Made by a program: the position numbers and the translations under genes
DNA from: a virus
Reading direction: 5' to 3' (one strand)
DNA: 56,521 nucleotides
Virus record (IMG/VR): IMGVR_UViG_3300020152_000005
Location: 1-56,521 of that record
In this document: positions 17,601-24,973 of the stretch, piece after piece
Layout of the letters: each line of letters opens with the position of its first letter
Position numbering within the stretch: the stretch's first letter is position 1
Notes under the pieces: generated by a model
The model's database searches: none
Told to the model about the DNA's origin: nothing
The model's input: the letters and a program-made list of their open reading frames with translations, nothing else

Positions 17601-17950
17601 CCGAAGAGCTTTGCCGCCGAGCTCAGGCGCAGGTAGCTCCTGATCAGGTTCTCGGCGTGCGTGACCTGCGCGCCGAAGAAGCGCACGGCGGCCGCGGTGC
17701 CGCGTGCCATTGCGCCGACGATCTGCACGAGGAAGAAGCCCGCGATCGCTGCGCCGACCGCCTTGAAGAGGCCGTTCAGCTTGCCGAGGTTCTTCCGCCA
17801 GCCGGCGACGTGCTGATCGCTGGCTTCCTCGCCGGCCTTCTTCGCCCGCTTCTTCACGCCGTCGAGGTCGCGCTCGAGCTGATCCATGCGCGCGCTGACC
17901 CATACGGCGAGGTCGCCTGCGTTGATTGTCTCAGTCGGTCCGGCGGCCAT
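14657..17950 (-). CDS. Tail tape measure protein
   Basis: 1097 residues, ATG at 17950 behind the strong site GGAGAGAG. A basic N-terminal helical part is followed by a hydrophobic segment near residues 64-84 (AVGAAIAGFFLVQIVGAMA). Long coiled-coil stretches (about 330-640) and a C-terminal beta region follow. Length, repeated helices and a membrane-like segment are hallmarks of tape measure proteins, which set tail length and help DNA pass the inner membrane. From length and the usual ~0.15 nm per residue, a tail around 150-165 nm would be expected (inference). Confidence 0.9.
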   Translation of the reverse strand: MAAGPTETINAGDLAVWVSARMDQLERDLDGVKKRAKKAGEEASDQHVAGWRKNLGKLNGLFKAVGAAIAGFFLVQIVGAMARGTAAAVRFFGAQVTHAENLIRSYLRLSSAAKLFGVDQQLLIELAQRGRREFQMTATAANEIAVQVAKMASKAGDATRSQELLTRALDLGAAQGMSAAEVNVALEQTMRGLDEGTDKLLQMNPSQIYEEWARANGKTAASMSDLEKKQALLNAIITAGARVQGEYQRQLEGNLGGLQSWRNRLQAAREEIGAYTIPATVNLAQKLEGPLASAVDMLTGLVSRFLDPLEQLAVKLQQAGVAAEHVLPLELMQRMKEAREEAEDLATQIEFLREKQVGRTAGGMSGGGARGREAVGDVSLSRLRAMRAEANEELAEATRAGDSMRATAAAEYLAHLSEIIALEERRTQLIRATTANEQALEEAISRSEQRSRLEEIEAEILQLNEVQSVASNARVAQLEAEADGIRRALGLITDGTAEAAETVDADAEERLQKARDRADEMQRDIIGRLTALTATATDDLRNALEQLRRDAEETFEAAGREIPADVLAAFEALERQISSTGALEMYQRSFEELGDEVSDFALNELQMLYGSLERYIETLEEGTTAHEDASQLLKEIDERAESVAGALNEQSEAAKDARREMQALANQETINNLRDTARTIEENARAALQLAEALGLIDSNAARAIEGLIQVGANAARVAAGDVTAIPGLIGGIAQTVGSLFSNKDEERERRRRHYERITSEAQLIRALEELTGAVVTDMTAGERERALAAGQRMQERFAAADENPLGLEFRSLRVRDAEELAELMRLQEATGITFIEDGNKVMRAEFEAALDKLEEMGIGVFGDTLEGRIDGLNWKFGLLGDEAGDAAAQLQELVDILLNTKGAQAFGQALQAAMAAGGADAFIDGLVERLASGDQSLFAAGGIFEGMTAEQAQRVLEETQRLLEEGGGVIGGGGDNVARLAVNLTEAQGSQLIALGSTQVYHLAAIHALLSGSRAPEPTSIAAPLPATLGAGGGITIESLQVTVEAPGGDGKSLVAAAPKAGALMAEEFSRRISSRHRAAGGTGRPFFRPGTKGEK

Positions 17951-18089
17951 CTCGCTCTCTCCGCGTCGCTCGTCTGCGCCAGAGCCGCCGCTTCAGCTGC
18001 TCCGGTAGGTGTCGCTTCCAGCCTCGCTGCCAGCGCGCGTACGCGCGCGCGAGCTCGAGGTGCTGCCGGATCTCGCGCTCGAGGATCAT
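17931..18089 (-). CDS. Small basic protein between chaperone candidate and tape measure, 52 aa
   Basis: The ATG at 18089 overlaps the TGA of the upstream gene (ATGA), and the frame ends 20 bases inside the tape measure start. The product (MILEREIRQHLELARAYARW...) is strongly basic and helical. Many siphoviruses have a second, short tail-assembly chaperone frame here, often reached by frameshift. I see no slippery sequence, and the coupled ATG suggests separate initiation. The gene is supported by position and coupling only. Confidence 0.55.
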   Translation of the reverse strand: MILEREIRQHLELARAYARWQRGWKRHLPEQLKRRLWRRRATRRERDGRRTD

Positions 18090-18985
18090 TCGCGGACCGG
18101 CTCAGGCGGTGCGCCCGCGCGCGACCATGCGAGCAGGCGGTAGAGGTCGTCGTTGTAGAGCTGCGCCGGCTCCATGTTAGCACCTCGCTCGAGCCCGCTG
18201 AAGAACGACGCCCAACCGCCGATATCCGGGTCCTCGAATTCGACGTCGCTCTTGCGCTCAGGCGGAGCGCCGAGCCGCTGCAGCCGCTCAGGTCCCGCCT
18301 CGTGCACTGCGCGGAAGAGCGCCGCGTCCCAGATCGGATCGATCTCGTCGACCCATGCGGGTGCGTCAGCGAAGCTGCGCGCCGGCGCGCCGGTCGGCGT
18401 CAGCACGTGCGCGTAGATCGCTCGGCGGTGCAGCGACGCCTCGACGAGCAGCAGCCGGTAGACGTCGCCGATCCTGCGCAGGCGACGTCGCAGCTTGCCG
18501 CGGCCGCGTCGCCAGCGCGGCCAGTGCTCGAGCTCGGCGGCCGCGGCCGCGTGCAGCCGATCGGCCTGCTGCAGGTCGCGCTCGAGCTCGCGCAGCCGGC
18601 TCGCGTGCGCCGCGATCTCGGCGAGCGCGTTGTAGCTGCGGCCGGTCACTTCGACGATGCGCGCCCCCAGACGTACGCGTACCGGCTCGCGCCGCAGCAG
18701 CTGCCGCGCGGCTTCCTGCTTCTCTCCATCGCGGTCCTGCGCCGCGACGAGCCCTTCGTTCCTGACCCGGTAGCAGTGCTTCAGCAGCGCCCAACGCTTC
18801 AACGCTCGTGGAAGCGTAGAAGGCTCGAGGCTCGTCAGCTCCTTCTCGACGCGATCCTCGAGCCTTCCGTCCGGCTCCTGAAGCCGCAGCGTCTTCTCGA
18901 GCTTCGCGCACCACTTCTGCAGGTCCGCGAGGCTGACGCTTTCCGGGTCGGCGGGCTCCTGCTCCTGCCGCCCGATCTCGATCAC
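18086..18985 (-). CDS. Tail assembly protein candidate (chaperone position)
   Basis: 299 residues from the GTG at 18985, which overlaps the upstream TGA. It is helical and charged, with no family I recognise. The place between the tail tube gene and the tape measure is where tail assembly chaperones (gpG/gpGT-like) are encoded. It is larger than most gpG proteins. The residues near the end (YNDDLYRLLAWSRAGAPPEPVRE) lead straight into the overlapping 52-residue frame. Confidence 0.72.
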   Translation of the reverse strand: MIEIGRQEQEPADPESVSLADLQKWCAKLEKTLRLQEPDGRLEDRVEKELTSLEPSTLPRALKRWALLKHCYRVRNEGLVAAQDRDGEKQEAARQLLRREPVRVRLGARIVEVTGRSYNALAEIAAHASRLRELERDLQQADRLHAAAAAELEHWPRWRRGRGKLRRRLRRIGDVYRLLLVEASLHRRAIYAHVLTPTGAPARSFADAPAWVDEIDPIWDAALFRAVHEAGPERLQRLGAPPERKSDVEFEDPDIGGWASFFSGLERGANMEPAQLYNDDLYRLLAWSRAGAPPEPVRE

Positions 18986-19329
18986 TTGCTGCCGCTCTTA
19001 CCGCTCGTGCTCGGGGAGCTGGCAGCCAGCTCGGCGGCCGACGTCGGCGTGCCGGTCACGGCCGGCGCGTTCGTCGTCGCCGCCATCGCCTCGTCGGCCG
19101 CCTTCTGCGCGTCCGTCGCGGCGCTCGTGTAGATCGCGGTGCCCGCCTCGCGCGCGGCCGCCTCTTCGTCGGCGCTCAGGATCTGCACCTTCGGCGGCTT
19201 CGTCGCGGCGAGCTCTTTCGCCTTGCCCGCGTCCACTTCGGCGAGGTCGCCGGGGAAGAGCCGGCGGTAGTGCCCGGCGATCTTCGTGATCCTCAGCGCT
19301 CGCACGACCTTCATGCCCTTCGTTGCCAT
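18982..19329 (-). CDS. Hypothetical tail-region protein, 115 aa
   Basis: ATG at 19329. The first 50 residues form a compact basic unit (MATKGMKVVRALRITKIAGHY...) that looks SH3-like. The rest is Ala/Thr/Ser-rich and probably disordered. It lies between the tube protein and the chaperone candidate. The role is unknown. Confidence 0.72.
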   Translation of the reverse strand: MATKGMKVVRALRITKIAGHYRRLFPGDLAEVDAGKAKELAATKPPKVQILSADEEAAAREAGTAIYTSAATDAQKAADEAMAATTNAPAVTGTPTSAAELAASSPSTSGKSGSK

Positions 19330-19460
19330 CGCTCGTCTGCTCCCGGTCGGGGTCCACTGCTCAGAACGGCCGCCAGCGGCCGCCGCTTGCGTCCTGCGCG
19401 TTACGGGGAGCTCGAGACGGCTACCGGGTCAGGCAGCCGCCTCGAGGCTCCTGCGGCCGC
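19330..19460. other. 131-base gap after the tail tube gene
   Basis: No open frame with a ribosome site is seen. On the minus strand there are imperfect inverted repeats (CGAGGCGGCT with AGCCGTCTCG, and GCGGCCGCTGGCGGCCG) but no T run. It may hold an attenuator or an mRNA-stabilising hairpin behind the highly expressed tube gene. This is only a possibility. Confidence 0.3.
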
Positions 19461-19982
19461 CTAGATCGCGTCCGTGATCGTGACCGCCGCCCCGGACGAC
19501 GGCCGCAGCGCGGCCCACGTCGCCTCGAGGATGACGTGCCCGTCCTTCTGGACGTCGATCGAGAGGCCCGCGCGCAGCTTCGTGCGCGCGAAATCGTAGC
19601 GCCGGTCGCCCGCCGGTCCCGGCGATTCGACGTAGAGCGCGTCCTCGCGCTGGCCGAGCGCGTTCTCGGCGATCGCGAGCACCTCGGGCGTCGGGACGGC
19701 TTCCTGCAGGTCGCCGGTCAGCGCGCTGTCCGGCAGGCCGAGCGCTTCCTTCATGTTCAGCAGGTCCGCGTAGATCAGCCGGACCGTGATGTCGACCCGG
19801 TCGGCCGTGCGGAAGATGTCTTCGAGCCAGTTGCTCTGACCGCTGTCGACCTCGTGATCGGTACCGCTGAACGCGATCGTCACGCCGTTCGGTGCGGTCC
19901 GCCCGAAAGGCACGTCGACGGTCGCGCGGATCGCGCCGACCTCGCTGATGCCCTGAATGACTGTCTTCCGTTCGTTCGCCAT
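19461..19982 (-). CDS. Major tail (tube) protein
   Basis: 173 residues, ATG at 19982 (MANERKTVIQGISEVG). The beta-rich sequence has a middle helix. Size and place between the tail completion protein and the chaperone/tape measure genes fit the siphovirus tube protein, which polymerises around the tape measure. Isolation between two gaps (36 and 131 bases) fits separate high expression. No sequence motif proves it, so the call leans on context. Confidence 0.75.
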   Translation of the reverse strand: MANERKTVIQGISEVGAIRATVDVPFGRTAPNGVTIAFSGTDHEVDSGQSNWLEDIFRTADRVDITVRLIYADLLNMKEALGLPDSALTGDLQEAVPTPEVLAIAENALGQREDALYVESPGPAGDRRYDFARTKLRAGLSIDVQKDGHVILEATWAALRPSSGAAVTITDAI

Positions 19983-20018
19983 CGCTGCTTCTCCTTTCGG
20001 TGCCGCTCAGCGCGGCGG

Positions 20019-20438
20019 TCAGTCTACCTTGATCAGGTAGTCTCGCGATCGCCTGAGCGGCGGTGTCGCGTCCTCGTCGCGCGCGCCGAGCGCGCGGCTG
20101 TAGAACCTCTGCCCTGCGTACGTCCAGACCTTCTCGTCGAAGAGCTCGAGCAGCCGTGCGTCGATCGCCTCGAGCGCCGCGTCGTTCAGCCAGACGAAAA
20201 TATCGACCTGCACGCGGATCTCGCCGACCGGCCCCGCGATCACCTCGTCAGCCGGGAACGTCAGCGCAACCCTCGGAAAGTAGTCTTCCTTCGGCTGCTC
20301 GGATAGCAGATCGTCCGTCCAGCCGCGCTCGACGCGCGGCCGCGTGTTCGCCGGCGGGTCCTCGAAGCCGACGAGCAGCAGCAGCGCGGCGTCGCTCGCG
20401 GCGCGCTGGTAGAATCCGCGCTTCGCGTCTGCGTTCAT
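20019..20438 (-). CDS. Tail completion/terminator protein
   Basis: 139 residues, ATG at 20438, coupled to the upstream neck gene by ATGA. An N-terminal helix is followed by beta strands and a loop region typical of tail terminator proteins (gpU/DUF3168-like), with the pattern ...RVALTFPADE and VQVDIFVW. It probably caps the tail tube and contacts the neck. The call is based on size, pattern and the canonical order connector, stopper, neck, terminator, tube. Confidence 0.65.
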   Translation of the reverse strand: MNADAKRGFYQRAASDAALLLLVGFEDPPANTRPRVERGWTDDLLSEQPKEDYFPRVALTFPADEVIAGPVGEIRVQVDIFVWLNDAALEAIDARLLELFDEKVWTYAGQRFYSRALGARDEDATPPLRRSRDYLIKVD

Positions 20439-20872
20439 CCGGTCCTCAGAATCCGCTTCACCTTCGGCTTCGCCTTCGTCATCGCCGGTCGCACGTGCGG
20501 CCGCGGCGCGAGCCCTCGCTTCGTGCCGTACTCGAGCAGCTCGCCGAGCGAATGCGCGCCGACGCGCCGGTTCGTGAAGGCGGCCGCCATGACTGCGTTG
20601 CCGAGCTCGACGGCCGGCGTGCCGTGCCAGCTCGAGACGTAGAGGCCCTCGCGGATCGCCGGCGGCTCGCCCGGTGCGCTGGCGCGGTACGTCGCGCCGG
20701 TGCCGGGGATGCGGTACGTGCGCCCGGTCGGGTCGCTGTCGTTGATCGTCGTCACGATCTCGTCGCGCACGACGAGCGCGGCCGCCTCGAGCCGCGGCTT
20801 CAGCAGATCCTTCAGCCGTTCGATCGCGGCGTCGCTCTTGTCGACGTACGTCACCTTCGGGCTGCTGCTCAT
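20435..20872 (-). CDS. Neck protein, HK97 gp10-like
   Basis: 145 residues, ATG at 20872 (MSSSPKVTYVDK); the longer open frame upstream is a shadow of its neighbour. The C-terminal motif LGELLEYGTKRGLAPRPHVRPAM (about 115-137) is the typical signature of the HK97 gp10 / minor capsid neck family. The protein sits at the head-tail joint. Confidence 0.78.
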   Translation of the reverse strand: MSSSPKVTYVDKSDAAIERLKDLLKPRLEAAALVVRDEIVTTINDSDPTGRTYRIPGTGATYRASAPGEPPAIREGLYVSSWHGTPAVELGNAVMAAAFTNRRVGAHSLGELLEYGTKRGLAPRPHVRPAMTKAKPKVKRILRTG

Positions 20873-21273
20873 TCGAGCGCGATCTCCGCTTCGCTCAGGT
20901 CCGCCTCGAGGCCCATGCCCCAATCCCAGACGCGGCCGACCGCGAAGCGCTCTCGGCTGCGCGGCCCGCTCGTGATCTTCAGGTAGTCACCTTCCCGCAC
21001 GTCGACGCCGCTCTCGAAGACCGCCGCGAGCTCGCTGACACTCTCCTGCCCGGCCGCCGTCGCGCGCGTCATGGCGCTTCGCAGGCCGATCGAGCAGGGT
21101 AGGCCCTCGCGCACGACGACCGGCTTCCTCGTGTCGCTCTGGACGTCGCCGCCGCCGCCCTCGCGCCCGAAGCTCGAGCGGGCTTCCTCGCCGCCGCCTG
21201 CGCCCGCGCCCGCCGGTGCAGCGATCGAGCTGCGCCGGTAGACCGTCACGTGATGCAGCGCGCCGCCGCTCAT
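20869..21273 (-). CDS. Head-tail stopper/joining protein
   Basis: 134 residues, ATG at 21273, coupled on both sides. A long Gly/Ala/Glu loop (about 20-45) interrupts a beta-barrel-like protein with motifs REGLPCSIG and DYLKITSG, like phage head closure (stopper) proteins. The order adaptor, stopper, neck, terminator supports the call. Confidence 0.62.
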   Translation of the reverse strand: MSGGALHHVTVYRRSSIAAPAGAGAGGGEEARSSFGREGGGGDVQSDTRKPVVVREGLPCSIGLRSAMTRATAAGQESVSELAAVFESGVDVREGDYLKITSGPRSRERFAVGRVWDWGMGLEADLSEAEIALE

Positions 21274-21632
21274 CCTCGTACGCTGCGCACGTTCGCGTAG
21301 CGGTCGCCGCCAGCCGCCGCGGTGATCAGCAGCTGAGCGCCTCGGTAGGCGAGCGCGTCGATCGGCAGCACGCCCTCGCGAAAGCTCTTCGAGAACGGTC
21401 CGCGGCTCTCGCTGTAGATCGTGCTCAGGTCGTGCGGGCTCGCGACGAGCAAGTTGACCTGCCGCGCGACGTAGCGATTCGCCGCCTCGAGCTCGTCGCC
21501 GGCGAGCGTCGCGTCGAGCTCGCGCAGCTCGAGCGCGTCGATCGCGAGCTTCTGCAACGCCTCGAGCTCAGGCGCGCTCTTCGCCTTCGCCTGCTCGCTC
21601 AGCAGCGCGTGTGCGGTGACGTCGATCGGCAT
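21270..21632 (-). CDS. Head-tail adaptor (gp6-like connector)
   Basis: 120 residues, ATG at 21632. A helical N-terminal two-thirds (LSEQAKAKSAPELEALQKLAIDALELRE) is followed by Tyr-containing helices and a short C terminus, as in HK97 gp6-type adaptors that bind the portal ring. It is preceded by a 143-base gap after the unknown gene at 21776-22246. The family call is tentative. Confidence 0.6.
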   Translation of the reverse strand: MPIDVTAHALLSEQAKAKSAPELEALQKLAIDALELRELDATLAGDELEAANRYVARQVNLLVASPHDLSTIYSESRGPFSKSFREGVLPIDALAYRGAQLLITAAAGGDRYANVRSVRG

Positions 21633-21775
21633 CCGTGCCCTCGTCTCAGGTTGAGGCGCGGGTCGGGAGCTGAGCGGTCAGCGGGTGCGAGGCGCTGCCG
21701 CTCAAACTCCCTTCCCTCGGCCGGTGCTCGGGCTGCATGGCTCAGCCCTGCGCGCGGCCTTCTCCGCTGCTCCGC

Positions 21776-22246
21776 TTACTCGCCGCCGCCGCCCGCGGCG
21801 TCGCCGATCGCCTCGAGACGCGCGTCGTAGATCCGCTGCGCGCCCGCGCGGCTGTCGCGGCTCTTGACCGCGAGCACCTGCTCGGCGCTCAGGCCCGCGA
21901 CCGCGTCCTCGAGGCCGTTGCGGATCGGCAGCTTCGCGATCGCGTCGGCGTCGAAGGTCCCGTCGCCGGCAGGCGTGCCGCCGGTGACCGCCGGGCCGGT
22001 CCGCGCCGCGCCCGGTGCGACCGCCGCGCCCGGTGCGACCTGCACCGTGCCGCGATCGCCGTCGCCGCCGAGCGCGCGCAGCGGCTCGACGTCGTCGCCG
22101 GCAGGCGTGAACGCGCCCTGCTTCGTCAGGTGCTCGAGCTGCGAGCTCGTCATGACCTCTTCCAGCTCGTCTTCCTGACCCGGCAGGTACGTCCGATCGC
22201 CGATCGAAACGGCCTGCCGCAGTGCCTGCTGCTTCTTCCTCGCCAT
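21776..22246 (-). CDS. Hypothetical head-region protein, 156 aa
   Basis: ATG at 22246. A Lys-rich N terminus, an acidic helical part (GQEDELEEVMTSSQLEHL), a Gly/Ala/Pro linker (about 60-95) and a C-terminal helical domain make up the protein. It lies between the major capsid gene and the adaptor. Phages often encode a small head or neck accessory protein here. No family is recognised. Confidence 0.72.
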   Translation of the reverse strand: MARKKQQALRQAVSIGDRTYLPGQEDELEEVMTSSQLEHLTKQGAFTPAGDDVEPLRALGGDGDRGTVQVAPGAAVAPGAARTGPAVTGGTPAGDGTFDADAIAKLPIRNGLEDAVAGLSAEQVLAVKSRDSRAGAQRIYDARLEAIGDAAGGGGE

Positions 22247-22273
22247 CTGAATTGCTCCTGCGTTCGGTCCGTG

Positions 22274-22313
22274 AAAGAAACCGGGCGGAAGGCGGTCTGC
22301 CCGCCCCCGCCCG
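22274..22313 (-). terminator. Terminator or attenuator after major capsid gene
   Basis: On the minus strand CCGGGCGG pairs with CCGCCCGG (22313-22306 with 22288-22281) and is followed by TTTCTTT. It lies 40 bases after the capsid stop. A partial terminator here would lower expression of connector genes relative to capsid. Confidence 0.7.
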
Positions 22314-22352
22314 GAATCGTCTTCTGCGCTACGCTGCCCCTCGCGTGCTTCG

Positions 22353-23393
22353 TTAGAAGCCCGCGTTGACGACGTAGACGGCCTGCTCGATCGGCATCGG
22401 GATCGCGTTCAGCTGCGCCTCTTCCTCGAGCGTCTTCCCGTTGTTCTGCGGGTTGAGGAAGAGAGCCACGTCGTTGCGATTCACGCGCCGGTCCTTCGAC
22501 GCGTACTCGAATGCCCGCGCGACCGGCGCGAAGTGCGTCGCACCGACGACGCCCGAAGGCGGCTGGAAGAGCACGCGCCCGGTCGGCACGTACTTCGTCG
22601 GGGACGTGACGAGCGGGTTCGTCGTCGGCTTGTCGTACGTGCGCTCATCGATGATGACGCGCACCTCGCCGTAGCCTTCCTGCTCGAGAACCTGCTCGAT
22701 GTTGCCGGCGGTCACGCGCGGAATCGCGGTGCTCGTCGGCGCGGTCGCGACGACCGTATTCAGCGTCGCGCGGCGCATCCGAATCGCACCCACGCCGCCG
22801 AGCATGTCCTGCGCAGCGTCGAGGTGATAGACGAGACGCGCGTACGCGCCGCCGGTGACGACGTTCCACGCCTCGCCCTCGGCGACGTACCGCGCCGCGT
22901 CCAGACCGAGCGAGACGACGGTCGCTTCCTTCGTGACCGGATCGAGCACCGTGATCTGACCGAGCGCCCACGCCTCGAAGGCGTCGACCTCGATCTGCCG
23001 GTACGCCGCTCCGGCGAGGATGCTCGCCCACTCGTCGACGTCCTTCATGATGATCCCTGCCGCGACGCTGTCGACGCCTTCCGTGCGCTCCGTCAGAAGC
23101 TGCAGGTAGTGCTCGTCGAACGTGTGCTTCGGGTTGATCGGGATCATCTCGAAGTCCCGGCGAGGCGGCAGCACATCCGGGATCTCGTGGCCCTGCGCGT
23201 TCCACTCGCGCCGCAGACCGATCGGGCGGAATTCCCGCTGCGTGATCTCGCTGATGCGAATCGACCGCGTCTCGCGACGCGGGAAAATCGCCTGCCAGCG
23301 CAGCTGGTCCGGGTTGCTCGCGAGCCTCGTCTGCTCGCGCAGCGTGAGGTTCCGCCCCTGCAGCGCCTCGAGCGCGGGGAGCTGGTATCGCAT
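22353..23393 (-). CDS. Major capsid protein
   Basis: 346 residues, ATG at 23393. Size, position after scaffold and decoration genes, and features typical of the lambda gpE-like branch of the HK97 fold support the call. These include an N-terminal RRETRSIRISEITQ region, a central P-domain-like helix region and the C-terminal SKDRRVNRNDVALFLNPQNN segment. It forms the head shell. No protease gene is seen, and a separate scaffold is encoded instead. Confidence 0.88.
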   Translation of the reverse strand: MRYQLPALEALQGRNLTLREQTRLASNPDQLRWQAIFPRRETRSIRISEITQREFRPIGLRREWNAQGHEIPDVLPPRRDFEMIPINPKHTFDEHYLQLLTERTEGVDSVAAGIIMKDVDEWASILAGAAYRQIEVDAFEAWALGQITVLDPVTKEATVVSLGLDAARYVAEGEAWNVVTGGAYARLVYHLDAAQDMLGGVGAIRMRRATLNTVVATAPTSTAIPRVTAGNIEQVLEQEGYGEVRVIIDERTYDKPTTNPLVTSPTKYVPTGRVLFQPPSGVVGATHFAPVARAFEYASKDRRVNRNDVALFLNPQNNGKTLEEEAQLNAIPMPIEQAVYVVNAGF

Positions 23394-23417
23394 GTTGGCT
23401 CTCTCCTGAGCTCGAGG

Positions 23418-23798
23418 TTAGATGAGGCGCAGGCCCGGCGTCGCCGCGATGCTGGCGAGCTCGTCTGCGGTGAGTACGCGACCGAGATTCGCCTCGATCG
23501 CCTGCCGGCTGAAGACGCCGGCGAAAAAGGCGTTGACCGTGTGATCGGCCGCACCGATTCGCACCGGCTCCGGTCCGACGAGCACGACGTCGCCCTGTCC
23601 TGCGCCGGTGATCGGCGCGCCGATCGCGCCCGTCGTGCGCAGCGGCGTACCCGGCTTCAGGTACCCGTCTGCATCGACGTTCGCGCCGAGCTCGCTGATG
23701 TCGGCCTTGATCTGGTGCACGGTGAAGTCGCCGCCACCGACGCGAATGTCGATGTAGCTCTTGTCTCCCGCCGTGCTCGATACGCGAAGCGGTGCCAT
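23418..23798 (-). CDS. Head decoration protein (gpD-like)
   Basis: 126 residues, ATG at 23798. Gly- and beta-rich, with the pattern ADGYLKPGTPLRTTG and a short C-terminal part after VVLVGPEPVRIGAADHTVNAFFAGVF, as in lambda gpD-like decoration proteins. It should bind the three-fold positions of the capsid and stabilise it. It lies directly before the capsid gene, as in lambda (D then E). Confidence 0.8.
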   Translation of the reverse strand: MAPLRVSSTAGDKSYIDIRVGGGDFTVHQIKADISELGANVDADGYLKPGTPLRTTGAIGAPITGAGQGDVVLVGPEPVRIGAADHTVNAFFAGVFSRQAIEANLGRVLTADELASIAATPGLRLI

Positions 23799-23841
23799 CG
23801 CGTTGCTCCTAGAGGTTCCGGTCTACTGTTTCGCGCGCCTG

Positions 23842-24564
23842 CTACCTGAACGCGAGATCGCTGTCGGCGTTCTTCTTCTGCGCCTCGGCGCGCGCCTGTC
23901 CGTCCTTGACCGGGTCGTACCCGCCTGCGCCGCCGCTTGCCGCGTTCGTCGCGCCTGCGCCTCGATCGCCGTTCGACGTCTTGAAGTTCGCCGGAGTAGC
24001 GCCGGCCAGCTCCTGCACGAAAGCGTCGAGCGCGTCCGTGCCGTCTTCGGCAGCGATCGGGATGTCCTTCCCGGCCTGCAGGATCGAGAGCTTCCCGTCC
24101 TTGTCCAGCTTCAGACGGTCGCGGTTCGCCTGTCGCTCGAGCAGCACCTCGGCGTAGGCCGGATCGACGTCCGCTGCGACGAGCTTCGCGATCGCCTTCT
24201 CGCGATACGTCTGCAGTTGCACGTCGACGACCTTCGTCTCGAGCGCCTTCTTCTCGAGCTTGTGCTTCTCCTTCAGGTCCGCGATCTCCTGCTGAAACTG
24301 CTCAGTGACCTTCGCGACGTCCGGCGAGCCCTCTTCGAGCTTCTTCGCCTTCGCTTCCGCCTTCGTCGCCTTCTCTTCGGCTGCCTCGAGCTGCGCCTCG
24401 ACTGCTTCCTTCTCGGCCGTCAGCTTCTCGGTCGCCTGAGAATGCCCGCGGTTGAAAATCTCCTGATAGATCGGCTGCGCGTGCTTCTGCAGAGCCTTCG
24501 CTACCGTCTTCGCGTCCGCGGTGCTCGGGTCCTTCAACGCCTCGAGCAGTTGCTCTCTGTCCAT
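23842..24564 (-). CDS. Scaffolding protein
   Basis: 240 residues, ATG at 24564 with AAGAGGAAG upstream. Almost the whole protein is charged coiled coil (Lys/Glu/Ala-rich, about 40-140) with a flexible Gly/Asn-rich C-terminal region. This composition and the place before the decoration and capsid genes are typical for scaffold proteins. It is the first gene after the promoter at 24671-24699. Confidence 0.83.
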   Translation of the reverse strand: MDREQLLEALKDPSTADAKTVAKALQKHAQPIYQEIFNRGHSQATEKLTAEKEAVEAQLEAAEEKATKAEAKAKKLEEGSPDVAKVTEQFQQEIADLKEKHKLEKKALETKVVDVQLQTYREKAIAKLVAADVDPAYAEVLLERQANRDRLKLDKDGKLSILQAGKDIPIAAEDGTDALDAFVQELAGATPANFKTSNGDRGAGATNAASGGAGGYDPVKDGQARAEAQKKNADSDLAFR

Positions 24565-24670
24565 GCTTCCTCTTTAGCGGCTGGAGCTCCGGTGCGCTGC
24601 CGTCGAGCGCCGGCTCATTGACTACTTCGGCGAGCCGTGGAAACCGAAAACTGACGGCCTATGCACGTAA

Positions 24671-24699
24671 CGGTATCAGCAAGCCTCGCGCGCGCACAA
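24671..24699 (-). promoter_or_regulatory. Promoter for scaffold/decoration/capsid genes
   Basis: Minus strand TTGTGC (24699-24694), 17 bases, ATACCG (24676-24671); GATACC with 16 bases is equivalent. It resembles the lysis promoter at 6652-6680, so the two may be late promoters. The leader of about 100 bases before the scaffold ATG can form a small GCCGT/ACGGC hairpin. Confidence 0.55.
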
Positions 24700-24709
24700 G
24701 AGCCGCGCG

Positions 24710-24973
24710 TCAGGGCTGCTCGGTCGGCCGGGTCCTGAGCCCGTCGAGCTCGTCGCCGAGATCGATCGCTTCCTGCAGGTCCGCGATCTGATCGTCGGTC
24801 GCTTTCTCGTACCCCTGCCAGCTCTCGTCTTCCTCGTCTCGAGCCCAGAGCAGCGGGTCGTCGTCGGTTACGATGCCGACGTAGACGCCGTCGCCGTACT
24901 CGGCGCGCATCGCCTCGAGCTCGAGGCGCAGGTGCTCGCGCTGCTCTGCGTTCAGCGGGTCGCGTCCGCTCAT
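24710..24973 (-). CDS. Acidic hypothetical protein, 87 aa
   Basis: The ATG at 24973 (MSGRDPLNAEQREH) overlaps the stop of the giant MuF protein as ATGA. It is very acidic (ATDDQIADLQEAIDLGDE), with a Trp/Tyr patch. Being coupled to a likely toxin-bearing head protein and acidic, it could be a partner or immunity-type factor for that protein. This is inference from position only; no family is recognised. Confidence 0.75.
   Translation of the reverse strand: MSGRDPLNAEQREHLRLELEAMRAEYGDGVYVGIVTDDDPLLWARDEEDESWQGYEKATDDQIADLQEAIDLGDELDGLRTRPTEQP

Noticed and set aside
18086-18140. Programmed -1 frameshift into the tape measure-proximal frame
   Set aside because: No XXXYYYZ-type slippery heptamer is visible near the end of the 18086-18985 gene, while an ATGA restart is.
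21646-21738. 30-codon minus-strand frame in the gap before the adaptor gene
   Set aside because: It has no ribosome site and is not coupled to a neighbour. Composition (Pro/Ser/Arg) is not protein-like enough to call.
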